Assembly: GCF_964656455.1 (NCBI RefSeq) | Contig: NC_135724.1 | Location: 7,989,466 to 8,053,465 of the forward strand | DNA from: Halichoerus grypus | Lineage: Eukaryota > Chordata > Mammalia > Carnivora > Phocidae | Direction of reading: 5' to 3' | Length of the DNA: 64,000 nucleotides | Part shown: piece by piece, positions 11,551-23,986 of the stretch | How the letters are laid out: each line of letters starts with the position of its first letter | Numbering within the stretch: the stretch's first letter is position 1 | Program-made: the position numbers and the translations under genes | The notes under the pieces: model-generated | What the model was told of the DNA's origin: nothing | The model's input: the letters and a program-made list of their open reading frames with translations, nothing else | Databases searched by the model: none

Positions 11551-12979
11551 AGGGTCTATATGGAGGAAAAGAAGATTAATGCACTTTTGTCTGGACCTCG
11601 AAGGACTTGTAGCAAAATCCCAAGTAGAGATGGGGAAAAGACAGTGGTAGAAGCAATAGTGTAAAAAGGGTAGAAATGAGAAAATGTTTCCATGTGGGAC
11701 AGCTACATCCCTGACGGAGGATTTTTTTGAGGAAGAAGATGTGCACTGACAGGCGAGGCCAGAGTGTGAAGTACTAACCGTCATCCAAGAAGAGCCTGGG
11801 GATAATTCTGGAAGCAATAAGCATCTAGTGCTTTCTTTCCCTTGAGTTTTGTATTTAAAAATTCTTGAAATTACAGATGATCCATTACTTTGACGACATA
11901 CTCAAATAGAGCAGAACTGAGCCAGGAAAAACTCTTCTATCCAGTCTGCTCCCCACCAGTCCCAGTGGCTTAGGGGGTGGGATTTGAAGTTCCGTCAAAA
12001 ACAAAGATGATATAATAATGAAGGCAGTACTATCTGGATCCCCAGAAGGAAGCAGTCACAACCTTTAGGCTTGTTCTTCTGATATTTGCCACCATAATCC
12101 TAAATAAAAGTTTTATTTTATTTTATTTTTTCAACTGGCATTTGTTGATTTTTCGCATTCAGACATTACAGATTTTCGTCCTACTATGGAGTATGAAGAC
12201 TGAGTTATCTTAACCACTCCCTCCGTTCCTCACACGCATCCCGCCACTCTCCTCTCAGAGCAGTTACTTGCATTTTTGGAGCAGTCTTTGTTCTATGTGC
12301 CTGTGTCACCAATCCAATTACTACTTAGGTCAGTCGTGTGATCTACAGCGACTGCAGGTCTGTTCTTCTCAAACTTCGGACTTTAGCACTGATTGCCTTG
12401 TTTGTAAGTTTGCTCCTCTGCACGGTTTTAGTGTGCTCTCCGCACTATCTCTGTTTCTTCCAGGGTCCTTCTCATGCAATTTGTGATGGCCTCTGTTGTT
12501 TGTTTCACGCTTTCCTCCAGTATCTGGGAATCACCATGTAGTTAACTCTCGCACATGTCAACCCATCTTGGCAGAGAACCTGAGCTAAGAACCAAGTCTT
12601 CCTTTATTTCAGCAAAAATTTTACATACATCTTGTCTTTATTTGCCATTTTAGGAAGATCTGTCTGTTCAGTTCTGTACTTGGCATATATACTTGTGTAT
12701 ACTATTATTTATATACTGATAAATACACCAAATATATATGTCATACACATATTCTATTATTTTCCCTTTCTAATTGCTTCCATTTCTTTGTTACTTTATC
12801 CATGTCTATTATTTCCTGAAGTTGTTACAGGCTTTTTCAATTACAAATACTGGACTCCTAAGTGCTTATAAGATAGTTCCATTTGTGAGAAGGATTTTTC
12901 GTTATTTTTAATTTACCTTGCTGAGGGCTCTAACCCACTTTATATCCTTCCTATTGTCTTCTCTATTCTTGGATTTCTT

Positions 12980-13178
12980 TTTTTTTTTTTTTTAAAGATT
13001 TTATTTATTTATTTGAGAGAGAGAATGAGATAGAGAGAGCATGAGAGGGGGGAGAGTCAGGGGGAGAAGCAGACTCCCTGCTGAGCAGGGAGCCCGATGT
13101 GGGACTCGATCCAGGGACTCCAGGATCATGACCTGAGCCGAAGGCAGTCGCTTAACCAACTGAGCCACCCAGGCGCCC
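12980..13178 (-). mobile_element. Can-SINE
   Basis: T-tract, AAAGATTTTATTTATTTATTT, GCAGACTCCCTGCTGAGCAG, GACCTGAGCCGAAGGCAGTC, ACTGAGCCACCCAGGCGCCC. Perfect 16-bp target duplication TATTCTTGGATTTCTT at 12964-12979 and 13179-13194. Confidence 0.98.
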
Positions 13179-13929
13179 TATTCTTGGATTTCTTGTAACT
13201 CTTTTCAACTGTTCTCCAAAGAGTGCATCTTTTCATTACTTTCTGAGTGTATAGAGAAGTATTTTAAGAATTTTTCTTCATTTTCCCTTTGTTAATTTTC
13301 TTTCTCCTTTAAACTCTCTGCATTGTCTACTCACAGATCCTATGTGGAAGCTTTTCTGCTTTGGCTTGTTGGTGAATGAGACAGCTGTCTCTAGAGCTTA
13401 TGTTTCTTCTGAAGTGTGGCAAGGGGCGACAGATGAGGGGCAAGAAGTCCTTTCATTTGGATTTATCATCTCAGATTCTCTGACCAAACTGGATGGTCCT
13501 TGGTGCTAGGTCCAGGTCTTGCCTTTGACTGCACATCTGGGCAAGTCTGGAGGTTGGGGTGGTCTGTAAAGCCTCCCAGACCTTTGTGTTTCAAGCAATG
13601 ACTGCTGTTCACACTCTCTGGTGGAACACTGCAAAACTCGATGTCTTTGTTTCTCTTTCTGACTCGCCCCAGGGGCTTCTGCTGCCTAGTAATCTGAGAC
13701 TCCAAGAAAATTAGGATGGTGTGTCAATGCATTTACCCAGTAGCCCCATCTCATGCGCCACCTGGTTTATCAGACTGCACCCCATGGCGGGGCTGCTTCT
13801 CACATTCTCTTTTTTCTTTTGGTCCAGAGTGCACCATTTAAGGAGGCAATCCCTCATAGGATCTGTGCATGCAAGGTTGCATTTGCGACTGAGAGCCTCC
13901 TTTTAAAAAAAAAAAAAAAAAAAAAAAAA

Positions 13930-14050
13930 TTAATTCCAGTATAGGTAACATACAGTGTTACATGAATTTCAAGTGTACAATATAGCGGTTCAACAATTCC
14001 AAGAATTACTCAGTGGGCTCTTAATCCTCTTCACCCATTTCTCCCTCTCC
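13930..14050 (-). mobile_element. L1 3' UTR scrap
   Basis: TTAATTCCAGTATAGGTAAC, ATACAGTGTTACATGAATTTC, AAGTGTACAATATAGCGGTTC, ACTCAGTGGGCTCTTAATCC: the complement of a carnivore L1 3' UTR, cut off near 14050. A 25-base A-run (13905-13929) precedes it where a T-run would be expected. Confidence 0.85.
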
Positions 14051-14749
14051 CTTCTTGAATAGAGAAGAACACAGACCAGCGGTGCTTGGGGCTACCGTGT
14101 CCCGACAGCGACGGCATGATTTTTGCTGCCTGAATCTTAGAGCTTCCTTGGTCCTCTCTTTCCCAAAGTCTGGTTGTTCAGTATTTCCTTCTCCTGTGTG
14201 AGTTCCCACGTTTCATTAAAAGAAAATCCTACTGCTGAGAGTCTTTATGTGCATTTCAGGGAACTCAGACCCTGACCAAAGGCTGGAAAGGTTTGTTCCA
14301 GTTTTTCGTATCCTTCACTAAAATTTGGTATAAATTTTACTGCTTTTAGCAGAAATTTTTAATAGTCTGAGAATGAAGGTTCAGTTTCCCATTATTATCA
14401 AAGAGAAAATGTTCTTCCCTTGTTTTAATGTTGATTCTTCATTTTAGTAGAGTTGGGGGCTGGGGAAATAGGCAAGGTTTTAGTGCACCCCCTTTTCTTT
14501 GTTGGGAGTCTCCGACTGAAGTTTTTTAGCAGGGGAATGATAGGGTCAGAACTGGCCTTTACAAAGGTCACTTTGACTCTGAAGTGAAGGCTACGGGGAG
14601 AATACTGGAATAGAGCAGACAAGAGAGAAATCAAGAGAAGACTGAAGGGGGCTGGGATTGGTTGGGCTGAATTCAGATGACTGCAAATGGCCAACAGAGG
14701 TTAGAATCAAAAGTACTGTAGAGTCAATAAGGTACCAGGCAGACGCATA

Positions 14750-14865
14750 CCATTGTGAGCTCTTCCAAGGCAGGAAAGGGCTCTGATTTGTCTTTGTATC
14801 TCCAGAGCCTAGCTTAGGTCTGGCATTCGGTTGGCATTTAATGCTCATTGAACAGTACTGAATCA
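14750..14865 (+). repeat. L2 3' fragment
   Basis: TGTGAGCTCTTCCAAGGCAGG, TTTGTCTTTGTATCTCCAGAG, GGTCTGGCATTCGG, GCTCATTGAACAGTACTGAAT follow the L2 3' pattern (GTAAGCTCCATGAGGGCAGG ... TATCCCCAGCGCCTGGCACA ... GCTCAATAAATATTTGTTGAAT). Confidence 0.7.
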
Positions 14866-15349
14866 ACTGATTGTTGGGTAAGAAAGAACTGAACGTGACT
14901 GATGCGTTGCAAGCTTGGATAAAAGAGAGGGTGGTGATGTCAGAAACTTTACTAAGGAATTATAGCTGAAAAAGTGCTTTGCTAAGTACTTTATGTACAT
15001 AGAAATCAAAGGGTAACTTCAGCATAAATAATAGGACTTAGTGAGAATATTAGATTTAAAATTAATATAATTAATAAAAAGTTTACTTCTATGAGATAAA
15101 TCTGAGAATTTGAGACTGCATCACTTATTAAAAAGTCTCTAATTCTAGAGTTATCCTCTGTAAGACATTTTTCTTAATAGTTATAAAAATAAATGTGTTA
15201 AGAAAAATTCATTTGCAAGATAGTGATTAATATATATTACCACTAGAATATCTCCCCTCTTTTTAAAGAACCATGATAATTACAGTAGGAGTGAAGGAAA
15301 TTGATATCATGTCTTATATAGATTTTTATGGGAGTACATTTCATCTGAA

Positions 15350-16850
15350 TGGTTTGTTTGCATAACTTTCTGGACCATCCCATCCCCTAATACTGGCACC
15401 TATAAACACTGTAACTGTAGTTTTGTCTTTTCTAGAATTTCATATCAATGGACTTGTGTTTGGCCACTTTCCCTTAGAATAATGCCTTTGAAATTCCTTG
15501 TGTGGTGTTTATCTGTGTTGTGTTTGTCCATCTGTGTTTATCTCTTACCTTCATTCCTCCAGTAAAAATAGTGTGCAGTTTTCTTTCGGTGGAGATGCCA
15601 TGATTTGTGGTTCACCTTAGATTTTCTCTGACGAAAGATATTATCTTCAAATAATTTATTTCTTCTTATCCAATATTCATGTTTTTAAAATCTCTATTTC
15701 TGTTCTGATCATGATAGAGTGCCTTCCTGACTTGTTCTTAAATTTCAGGAAATGGTATTTGTAGTAGATTTTTGGTAAAGGCTATTTTTCAGTTGAAAAA
15801 GATCACCTGCTGGCCTAGAGTGCAGGTTTTCTTTTTTTTTTTTTTATGAAAAAGTATTGAATTTTATTTTATTTTTTTTTAAAGATTTTATTTATTTATT
15901 TGACAGAGAGAGAGACAGCGAGAGAGGGAACACAAGCAGGGGGAGTGGGAGAGGGAGAAGCAGGCTTCCCGCAGAGCAGGGAGCCCGATGGGGGGCTCGA
16001 TCCCAGGACCCTGAGATCATGACCTGAGCTGAAGGCAGTCGCTTAACCAACTGAGCCACCCAGGCGCCCAAAAGTACTGAATTTTAAAAAATATTTTTCT
16101 ACACCCATTGAGGACATCACATAGATTTTAGCTTCAATTTCTTAATATGAAATCATTTACTAATATTTTCTTGTCAAATGATCCTTACATTTCTGGGATA
16201 AATATAATTAGGCCATGCTGATGCCTTTTGTATCCATGTTTATACGTGAGATTGGTGAATTTTTTTCTCTTTGGTACTGTCCTCATCACACCTATATTGT
16301 TGAGTGCTTAGCTTATTAACTTTCCATCCCTATTCTCTTCCAAATATTTAAGGCTATTTTAGATATTTAAGGCTATAACATTTCCTCTAACTACCAACTT
16401 AGCTGTCTCATAAGTTTTGATGTAGTGTTTTTATTATCTTAAAGTTCCAATATTTTCTATGTTCCCTTATTGGGTTTTTTTTTTTAATTCAAGATCATAT
16501 AGATGGGTTTTTAAAGTCCAAAAGTATAGGACTTTTTGGTTTATAATTATTGATTTCTATTTTTATTACATTAAGATAGGAAAACATGGACACATGGTAT
16601 ATATTTGGGCTTATGATTATTTTATACATTTTGTGACCTCACATATTTTTCATTACTGTTCCATGGATGTTTAAGAGTGATATGTTTTCTCTGATTTTTG
16701 TTTTTGCTCAAGCTTGTTTTATGTTGTTCATTTTTCTATTTCTTCAGAAACTTTTTTTCATATTATCTAACAATTTTTATCAAATGTATTTACTCAAAAA
16801 AAACTCATTATGATTGTCAAGTTTTCAGTATTTATTTATTTTTTTAGGTT
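15350..16850 (-). mobile_element. Ancient L1 fragment (antisense ORF2 and 3' UTR), interrupted by a SINE
   Basis: Complement of L1 3' UTR (CTTTTCTAGAATTTCATAT, CTTAGAATAATGCCTTTG) near 15430-15540, then ORF2-derived words: TTTTTCTACACCCATTGAGG, ACATTTCTGGGATAAATATAA, TTTAAGGCTATAACATTTCC, AGTTTTGATGTAGTGTTTTTA. The order fits an antisense L1 with large internal deletions. The 15550-15780 part is less certain. A Can-SINE splits it at 15867-16069. Inside it, ATATTTAAGGCTAT is duplicated near 16345-16378. Confidence 0.75.
15867..16069 (-). mobile_element. Can-SINE nested in ancient L1
   Basis: Near-consensus copy: ATTTATTTATTTGACAGAGAG, GACAGCGAGAGAGGGAACAC, GGCTTCCCGCAGAGCAGG, ACTGAGCCACCCAGGCGCCC. 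17-bp target duplication AAAAGTATTGAATTTTA (15850-15866) versus AAAAGTACTGAATTTTA (16070-16086). Confidence 0.98.
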
Positions 16851-17329
16851 GAGCCACATGAAATTACTGTTATTTAGAAGTAACAACCTACAACAGTGGC
16901 AGTTCCAACTGGTTCAACCTAATAAACAACGTGAAATGACTCGGGGGGAATATTTTCATTCCTGGGGCAACTAGATTCTCACAGAAATGCAATTCTTACT
17001 GAAGATGAGTTCATAATCAGATATTAAGTTGGTCCGAGGGTTGTGGGTTATTGTTAAGCTGTTTATCATGCAAGAATAAAGATGAAATTAATTCGTCTTT
17101 GCAAAACATGCAGTTTGCTAAACATAAAATGCTCACTGAAGAAAACAAATAATGACTGATTAAAAAAAAAAGAATTTGAATTCAGAAATAAGGACTGAAG
17201 TACAGAAGCAAAGAAACAGTGAAACAAATGGGTAGATCTAATATGCACTAACTATAAAAATAATAATAGTATTAAAAATTAAATTTGGAGTGTTTTCAAA
17301 AGAAGAGAGAAATAAAATAATAACATGAG

Positions 17330-17468
17330 GGCACCTGAGTGGCTCGAGCTGGTTAAGTGTCTGACTCTTGATCTCAGCTCAGGTCTTGATCCTAGGGTTG
17401 AGAGTTCAAACCCCATATTGGGCTCCATGCTGGGCATGAAGCCTACTTTAAAAGAACAAACAAACCAG
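17330..17468 (+). mobile_element. Can-SINE, short older form
   Basis: GCACCTGAGTGGCTCGAGC, GTTAAGTGTCTGACTCTTGA, ATTGGGCTCCATGCTGGGC, GAAGCCTACTTTAAAAGAAC. Flanked by ATAACATGAG (17320-17329) and ATAACAGGAG (17469-17478). Confidence 0.93.
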
Positions 17469-17563
17469 ATAACAGGAGTGTGAAATATGAAAGGAATTAA
17501 AAAGAGAAATGGAACTACATTTATACATTTGTTTTTACTTTTTGGTCAAATATATGTACTAAA

Positions 17564-17758
17564 GGGCACCTGAGTGGCTCAGTCAATTAAGCATCTGCCT
17601 TCTGCTCAGGTCATGGTCCCAGGGTCCTGGGATCCAGCCCCCTGTCAGGCTCCCTGCTCAGCGGGAAGCCTGCTTCTCCCTCTCCCTCTGCCTGCTGCTC
17701 CCCCTGCTTGTACTCTCTCTCTCTGTCAAATGACTAAATAAAATCTTTAAAAAAAAAA
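17564..17758 (+). mobile_element. Can-SINE
   Basis: GGCACCTGAGTGGCTCAGTC, CATCTGCCTTCTGCTCAGG, GCTCCCTGCTCAGCGGGAAG, TTCTCCCTCTCCCTCTGCC, tail TAAATAAAATCTTTAAAAAA. Target duplication TATATGTACTAAA just before and TATATATACTAAA just after. Confidence 0.97.
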
Positions 17759-18409
17759 GTATATATACTAAAAATTTAAGTTAACTCTTAAGAGAATATA
17801 TGTAATTCCAAACAAGTGGGGGGCGAAGTAAAAATAAATGTGATTAAAAATAGCTAAAATAAAGAAGGGGAAAGAAGTAAATAAATAGTATTACAAACCA
17901 AAATAATAAAATAAAAGAGTGGAAAAACAGCATATGTAGAATCAAAATAAATAAAGATGACTGAATTTTCCTGTTATAAAAGAACAAAAACACATTTTGA
18001 GTTTTTGAGCCTGTTTTGATCATAAAACATCTATAATGACACAGAAATGCTGAAAGTAAATGAGAGATAAGGCAAAACAGAGTTTGGATAAAGAATTGTA
18101 CTGCATTTGACAATTATAAAAGAGAATGATCCAGCAGGAAGATGTAATACCCCTGAACCTTTGATGAAACATTCCTTTGGGAAACTTTGAGATCATTCAC
18201 ATATCAAACTAGAATGATTAGGTTGAGCCAATAACTGCCATTACTGTGGATTGCTATGGGGTCCTTCATCATCTAGTCCTGCTTACTCACCATTGCCCAT
18301 GGGTGCCATTTTCCCTGTGCTCTACCCACTCCAGATGTACCTGTCTTCCTTCTAATATACCAGACTTGCTTCTGCCTGATGACATTTTCTACGCCTACAA
18401 TTTCTTTTT

Positions 18410-18705
18410 CAAAATTTTATAGGCTCATCTGCTTTTGACATCCGAACCTGAATTCAAATATCACTTCTTAAAGGAAATTTAATGGCCAATTCGCTTTCTT
18501 TGTCATGATTCTGATATACCTTCTTTGTAATGCTCATCAATGTCTGAATTTAACCTGCTTATTATTTTATTTACTTGGTTATTATTGGCATATACTTTCA
18601 TGCGTATAAGTGTCTTGTTTCTCTTCTTCATCTTTGTGTCCCCAACCACATAGAAATAGCATATAAAAGCAACTTGATGCATAATTGTTGAATAAGTGAA
18701 CAAAT
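18410..18705 (+). repeat. L2 3' region
   Basis: AATTCAAATATCACTTCTTAAAGG, TAATGCTCATCAATGTCTGAA, TTATTATTTTATTTACTTGG, ATCTTTGTGTCCCCAACCAC, TAATTGTTGAATAAGTGAAC follow the L2 3' consensus in the right order. Confidence 0.75.
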
Positions 18706-18744
18706 TACTATCTCTGCTAGATGGGATGTGCGCTTGTATTTCTT

Positions 18745-18845
18745 ATGAGACTGGACGTATATTAGGGATGGAAACCACATCTGTATTGTTCTCTGTAAAT
18801 GAGATATATCCCCTAAGCCTAGGCACAGTATGGCAAACGTTGATG
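18745..18845 (+). repeat. Second L2 3' fragment
   Basis: GAGACTGGACGTATATTAGGG, AACCACATCTGTATTGTTCTC and CCCTAAGCCTAGGCACAGTAT match the L2 block with GACTGTAAGCTCC ... CCTAGCACAGTGC. It directly follows another L2 end in the same orientation. Confidence 0.55.
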
Positions 18846-20071
18846 GAAAAAATAAAAATATAAATTCCACTTCCGGAAATATTATTGTAATCAAAAAATT
18901 ATATACAGATGTGTTTACTGTGGCATTGTTTAGAATAGTAAAAAGCACATAATGTACATACTGAACAAGAGAGCAATGGTTAAGTAAATTAGGGTTTTGG
19001 AATGGAATATTATATATTCCTTAAATATCACTTAATTAGACTTTGTTCTTAATATAATATACAACTTAAAAATATAACAATTGACTTCATATAAAGTATG
19101 ATCTTAATTTTGTAAATATATATGAATCTTATCTCAATTTCTATTTTTATCTATATTGCTATACTTATATTCTAAAAGGTTAACAATATGTGGAAGAATT
19201 AGTGGTGATTTTTAACTTTATATCCATGTATTTCTTCATGTCTTGGGTTTTTTTAATGAGGATGTATTCATTTTGCAATAAAATTTTTTGAATATTAATT
19301 TCAGTTAAATGTCAAATATTCATTCCTTGGAATTTTGGCAGGTTTTCAGAAATAATCCAAAAAAAAATCAAGTTTCAATGGAAGACACAAAAGTTGCTTA
19401 TTTAAGGGAAATGAAGCTTGATTAAGAAGACATTTACACTTTTGTGATGGAAACCACGTGAACTAACAACACAACAAGGCGACTAGGCATGTCAGCGTTA
19501 ATGGCTGAAGAAAAGAGAAGGAAATATTCAGGAGGGAGAAAAGGGCATGAAATAAAAGGGATTTGCTCCTGGGAAAGTGATTTTGAAATCTCCAAAATAA
19601 GACATTTCTCAAGAATTTGGAATTGAGGGAGACATATTTGAACCTGCTGTAAAACTTAGTTAAAAAGCTTGAAAGGTAATAATGAAAAGTAATAGCAACT
19701 CTCAGGAGTTAAACCAACTAATTTACATATGCAATGTGCTTTAAATTGTTCCACAAAAGAAGCGAGGCTGTTATATGAAATTTTTAAAAGCAGTGCCCAA
19801 GCATATCGAACCTGACTTTGAACACCGGATTTTCCACAAATTGCCTCGATGGCTTCCATCTGGGTTGTGTCATTTAAAGCACATTTGAGAATAGCTGTTG
19901 CCTGCTTTTCAGAGGAATAATTCTTATAAACCTTGATTATGGTTCAAAGAGAATGTAACTGGGCAGAAGGGTTAGAGTTTTCGAATGTTTCATTCCACCT
20001 TGCCTTCAACTCTGTTCCCCTGGAGCAGTTACATAACTTTCCTATCCTTGTGGCCCTCTAGCTAGAAAAAA

Positions 20072-20312
20072 TAAGACTGCGTGGGTTGATAATACTACTT
20101 TTGGACCTTAGGCAAGTTATTTTTGCATTTCAGATTCCTTATTTGTATTTATGTATTTATTTGAGAGAGAGAGAGCACAAGCAGAGGGGGAGAGGCAGAG
20201 GGAGAGGGCATATTGCTTATTTGTAAAATGGGGCCATAATAGGACCTATTTCAGACAGTTGTTGGAAAGATCATCTATCACGACATGGTATAAAGCGCTC
20301 AGTATATAAGTG
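20072..20312 (+). repeat. MIR, split by a truncated SINE
   Basis: GACTGCGTGGGTTGATAATAC, GGACCTTAGGCAAGTTATTT, then after the insertion TTGTAAAATGGGGCCATAAT, AGGACCTATTTCAGACAGTTG and TATAAAGCGCTCAGTATATAA: sense MIR in correct order. Confidence 0.85.
20148..20214 (-). mobile_element. Very short Can-SINE fragment nested in MIR
   Basis: TTTATGTATTTATTTGAGAG, GAGAGCACAAGCAGAGGG, GAGGCAGAGGGAGAGGG is only the 3' third of a Can-SINE. Duplication CTTATTTGTA at 20138-20147 and about 20216-20225 shows it inserted in this short form. Confidence 0.9.
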
Positions 20313-20860
20313 GACAATGATACTGCCTTTTCTCCATCTATAAAAACTGCATCCATAACAATCTACCTTCTCAAGAGTGTGTGGTTTATATAAGGTTAGA
20401 TTTGTGAAATTATGTAGCATCATATCTTGTTGGTAGCAGATTGTGCAATAAAATATCCCTCTCCTTCCTATAAAGAATTTTCGAACATGTGACACTTCCT
20501 CACTGATGCCTCAGACCATGCATTTCTCTGTTGACACCAGTGCAGCAGTCTCCCCATGGGTATTTGTTGAATGTGGTTAAACACAGGTAGGTGCCTGTGA
20601 ATTACTCAGCGAGAATAACATCTCTGATTTCTGGGCTCTTGGCGTCTCATGACTTCAGAGGGATGGAGTCAGTGCTGAGTCCAGGAAACAGGTAGTAGAT
20701 TATGAACGAATAGCATATTGTGATTTTCACTTGTACATACTTCAATTTATTCGATGTGCCCTAAAGAAGCTAGAACAGTAATGTAGAGGCATGCTGGAAA
20801 ATAAAATGGATCATACTCTAGGATTTCCTTCATTTGTTTGTTTGGAAAAAATGTGAGGTT

Positions 20861-20894
20861 TTGTGTGCATGTGTGGTGTGCGTGTGTGTGTGTG
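20861..20894. repeat. (TG)n tract
   Basis: Interrupted TG repeats, about 34 bp. Confidence 0.95.
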
Positions 20895-21885
20895 CATTTA
20901 AGAATAATGCTACATTTTACTATCAAAAACCTAGACAACTTCAAAATATTTTATAAATGAACTCATGAATGATGAACTATTTTCAAAGAAAAGTTTCCAC
21001 TAATCAGGATGGTGGTAATTACAATTACAGATACACACACAGGGCGTTCTGAGACAACATCTCTTTTGAGCACAGACAGAATTCTACAATGGGTATGACA
21101 GGGCTCCGGGCAATGGCCATCCCTCAACCGTACACCAGAGAAGCCACTTGCCAAATTCATTTGGAAGAATGGCATTTTCTGATGAATGAAAAGATAAGAA
21201 CAATTTCTGTCACAGAGTTGTGCGTCAGTAAGAAATTTTGTTTTTGTTTTAAGGTCATATATATTTTATCTTTGAGCATATATGTTAAAGACTTATCACT
21301 TAAAGTTGGCATTGAACTTCTCCTTCTTGTATTATGAATAGTTTAAGAAAAATAAAATGAAGATCCTAAACTCCTTACCAAACCAGTATTGTATAGCAAT
21401 GGCAACCAAAAATATCTAAGAACACTCCCAAACTATACTATTCTTCCTGTGTTAAATATAGGCATTAACACATATGCACAAGTCTTTAATTCTTAACATA
21501 AATTTCTCTTATATAAACTTATATAACCATGCTCTTAGATTTTAAATATCAGATGTTTAAAGTTTGTAGCAGCAAACTTTCAATCCGCATCTATTATTTG
21601 TAGGACAGTAGAGTAACTCCTAGAACTTCATTGAAGGTCACGTGCAGGATTAAATCTACATGAACTCTGCGATTTATTCTCTGGCAAGTATCATTTCAAT
21701 GATACTAATTCCTGATGTTGCTTATCTTTTCTTACCCTCCAATCATTATCAAGTCTTAGGATGCTGTATTCTCTGTTTGGCAGAAAAAGGACAATAAACG
21801 AAAAAAAAACAGACGAAATACAATTATTAAGCCTGTAACCAGGGATAGGGTGTTAATTTTAGGACCAGAGATAGAGCTAAAGTTC

Positions 21886-21920
21886 AAAAAAAAACAAAAA
21901 CAAAAACAAAAACAACAACA
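21886..21920. repeat. (CAAAAA)n tract
   Basis: A-rich tract with four CAAAAA-like units. Confidence 0.95.
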
Positions 21921-22052
21921 GGAAACAGAGGTCAGGGAGAAAAATATAATTGAACATTTTTCCCCTGTAGGTTCTTCTATGTATTTTATAATTTGTGATG
22001 TGTAGCCTAATGGGTACAATTTATGGATACACAGCAATGAGCTGGTATGGTT

Positions 22053-22080
22053 CTGTGTGGGTGTGTGTGTGTGTGCACAC
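22053..22080. repeat. (GT)n followed by CACAC
   Basis: GT tract running directly into GCACAC, so the edge is self-complementary. Confidence 0.95.
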
Positions 22081-22986
22081 AAACATTTGCGTATGTGTGT
22101 ACACGTGGGTGCACCGGCACTTACATACATGACAAAGACAGCTGAGCTTCAGTCATGGCTCTATTAACCTTTCCCTGAATTAATATTTTGTACTAGGTTT
22201 ATTTACAACTGAATAAAAGGGAATATGTATTTTTTCCATGATAGTTTGATTAACATTGAACTTAATATGTTACCTACTGTATTTAAAAGAATTGGGTGGG
22301 GGAAGCTTGAGGGAAAAAAATCAAGTATAGAGACCGGGTTTCAGGTTTAATTCAAATTTCAATTTCAGGTTTGAATTAGAGAGCGTGAAGCAATTTATGT
22401 TAATAAACCACTGGCAGATTACTCTAATCCTATATAACATCTGGTAAGTCTTGAGTCTTTTACCTTTATCTATCTTTATCTACTCCTTTTATGTATCTGG
22501 TAAATAGTGATTAAATGGCTGACTTGTTATATTTTACACTGTGCACCGTCCTTAGATTTTGTGTTGTGCTATGTCAGCAGAACCTAATTAACAATCTAAA
22601 TCTTGCCTTTCACCTTTAGTCCAGCCAGAGAAAGCATCCCGAGAGAGAATAAACTGAGGAATAACTGGCTCAAGCAAAACTAGTCTACCTTAGTGGAGGA
22701 AGGAAGAAATTTCTCAGAAAGCCTTCTCCCCAAGTCAGGGTAGGCTGATCAGCAAGAATACATATTGGATGGGGGAGGGGGGACACTTCCTCTCTACTGA
22801 GCTGAATAAAGTCCTTCCGGGAATTTGCAATTTCTTGGCCTGAAAAAGAGGGTCTAATTTCCCTTGGGCTACCTGGACTGAGCCTTGTAAGGCCTGGGAG
22901 AAGGGGTGCATCTGTTTGAGGCATAAATGTCTTGTTTAAACTCACCGATAGGAAGAAAACAAATAGCTGAAGACTTAAGCCTGACA

Positions 22987-23003
22987 TTTTTTTTTTTTTT
23001 TTT
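22987..23003. repeat. T17 homopolymer
   Basis: Uninterrupted T-run; no recognisable retrotransposon body next to it. Confidence 0.97.
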
Positions 23004-23242
23004 ATCTTCCATTAAAAACTAAAGTTTAGGTTTAGAGTTAGATTTAGTTTTTCTAGAACTGTAAAAACCAGAAACCATTTCTTAAAGGTGGACTTCTATA
23101 AAGTCTTTAGAACAAAAAAAAATTCCTCACATATAGTAGAAACTCTGTAATAATATTTTAAAGTAAATACTAGAATAAATTGGAATAGGAGAGCATACTT
23201 CCCTTTGTCAGAGAAAGAAACATCTTAGTGGAAATATTGACG

Positions 23243-23450
23243 ATAGTTAATAATTATTGAAAGTTTACACCTAATGTGGATGATCTCATTTAAGTGCCAT
23301 GAGAGGAACTATTATCCTCATTTTAGACATGCAGAAAATGAGGCTTAGAAAGATGAGTAAATTGCCCAAAGCCACACAACTCAGGAGTGGTAAGTTGATA
23401 TTCAAATTCAGGTTTATTTAACTCCCAAACTCAATATTTTAACCTACAGA
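23243..23450 (-). repeat. MIR
   Basis: GAACTATTATCCTCATTTTAG, AATGAGGCTTAGAAAGATGAG, TAAATTGCCCAAAGCCACAC, AGTGGTAAGTTGATATTCAAATT match antisense MIR along its length. Confidence 0.88.
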
Positions 23451-23986
23451 CGGCACTTCCTCACAACGACGGAGCCCTAAATTTGGCTAAGCCATGGGGA
23501 TAAAGATCGTCTGAAGTTGCTACCTCACAAACGAATGGAGGAAGAGGGTTTATAAACAAATACATTGCGATATTAAAGTTATACAAAAACATCTGGGAGC
23601 ATGGAAGAGGGGATGATTATGGATGACTGTGGCATGGGAGGAACATTTCATAGTGAGAACATTCGGAGCATTTTTATGGTGTCTATTTTGAGGAGCGATC
23701 AATTCATTTATCTCTAAAAACTGATATCCAGGGAGGCATTTGCTGTCTCTGCCTTACGCTTCTAAGGGAAGGACATGCAGTAACTGCTCATAAAGAAGGT
23801 TTACTAGAAAGTGTACATTTTGGCAAATGGCTGATGTGTGGGGGGTTGTTGGCACATGGCCACCAGCGGGCTGGGGCTCCCAGAGGATGTGGGAGGCATC
23901 TGGCTGCTACCACTTGCGGGGACTGAACACATCGAACACTGAACATACGGAGGCTCCTTTTACCATCGGTGTAATTTTCTCTTTCC

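Noticed and set aside
12104..12540. Possible L1 or HAL1 segment near TTTTATTTTATTTTATTTT
   Set aside because: I could not match it to a specific element beyond the T-rich start.
21756..22130. 124-residue frame with Cys/Phe runs
   Set aside because: Generated by the GT and CAAAAA simple repeats.
22770..22785. G-rich run as G-quadruplex
   Set aside because: Too few separate G-runs for a quadruplex.
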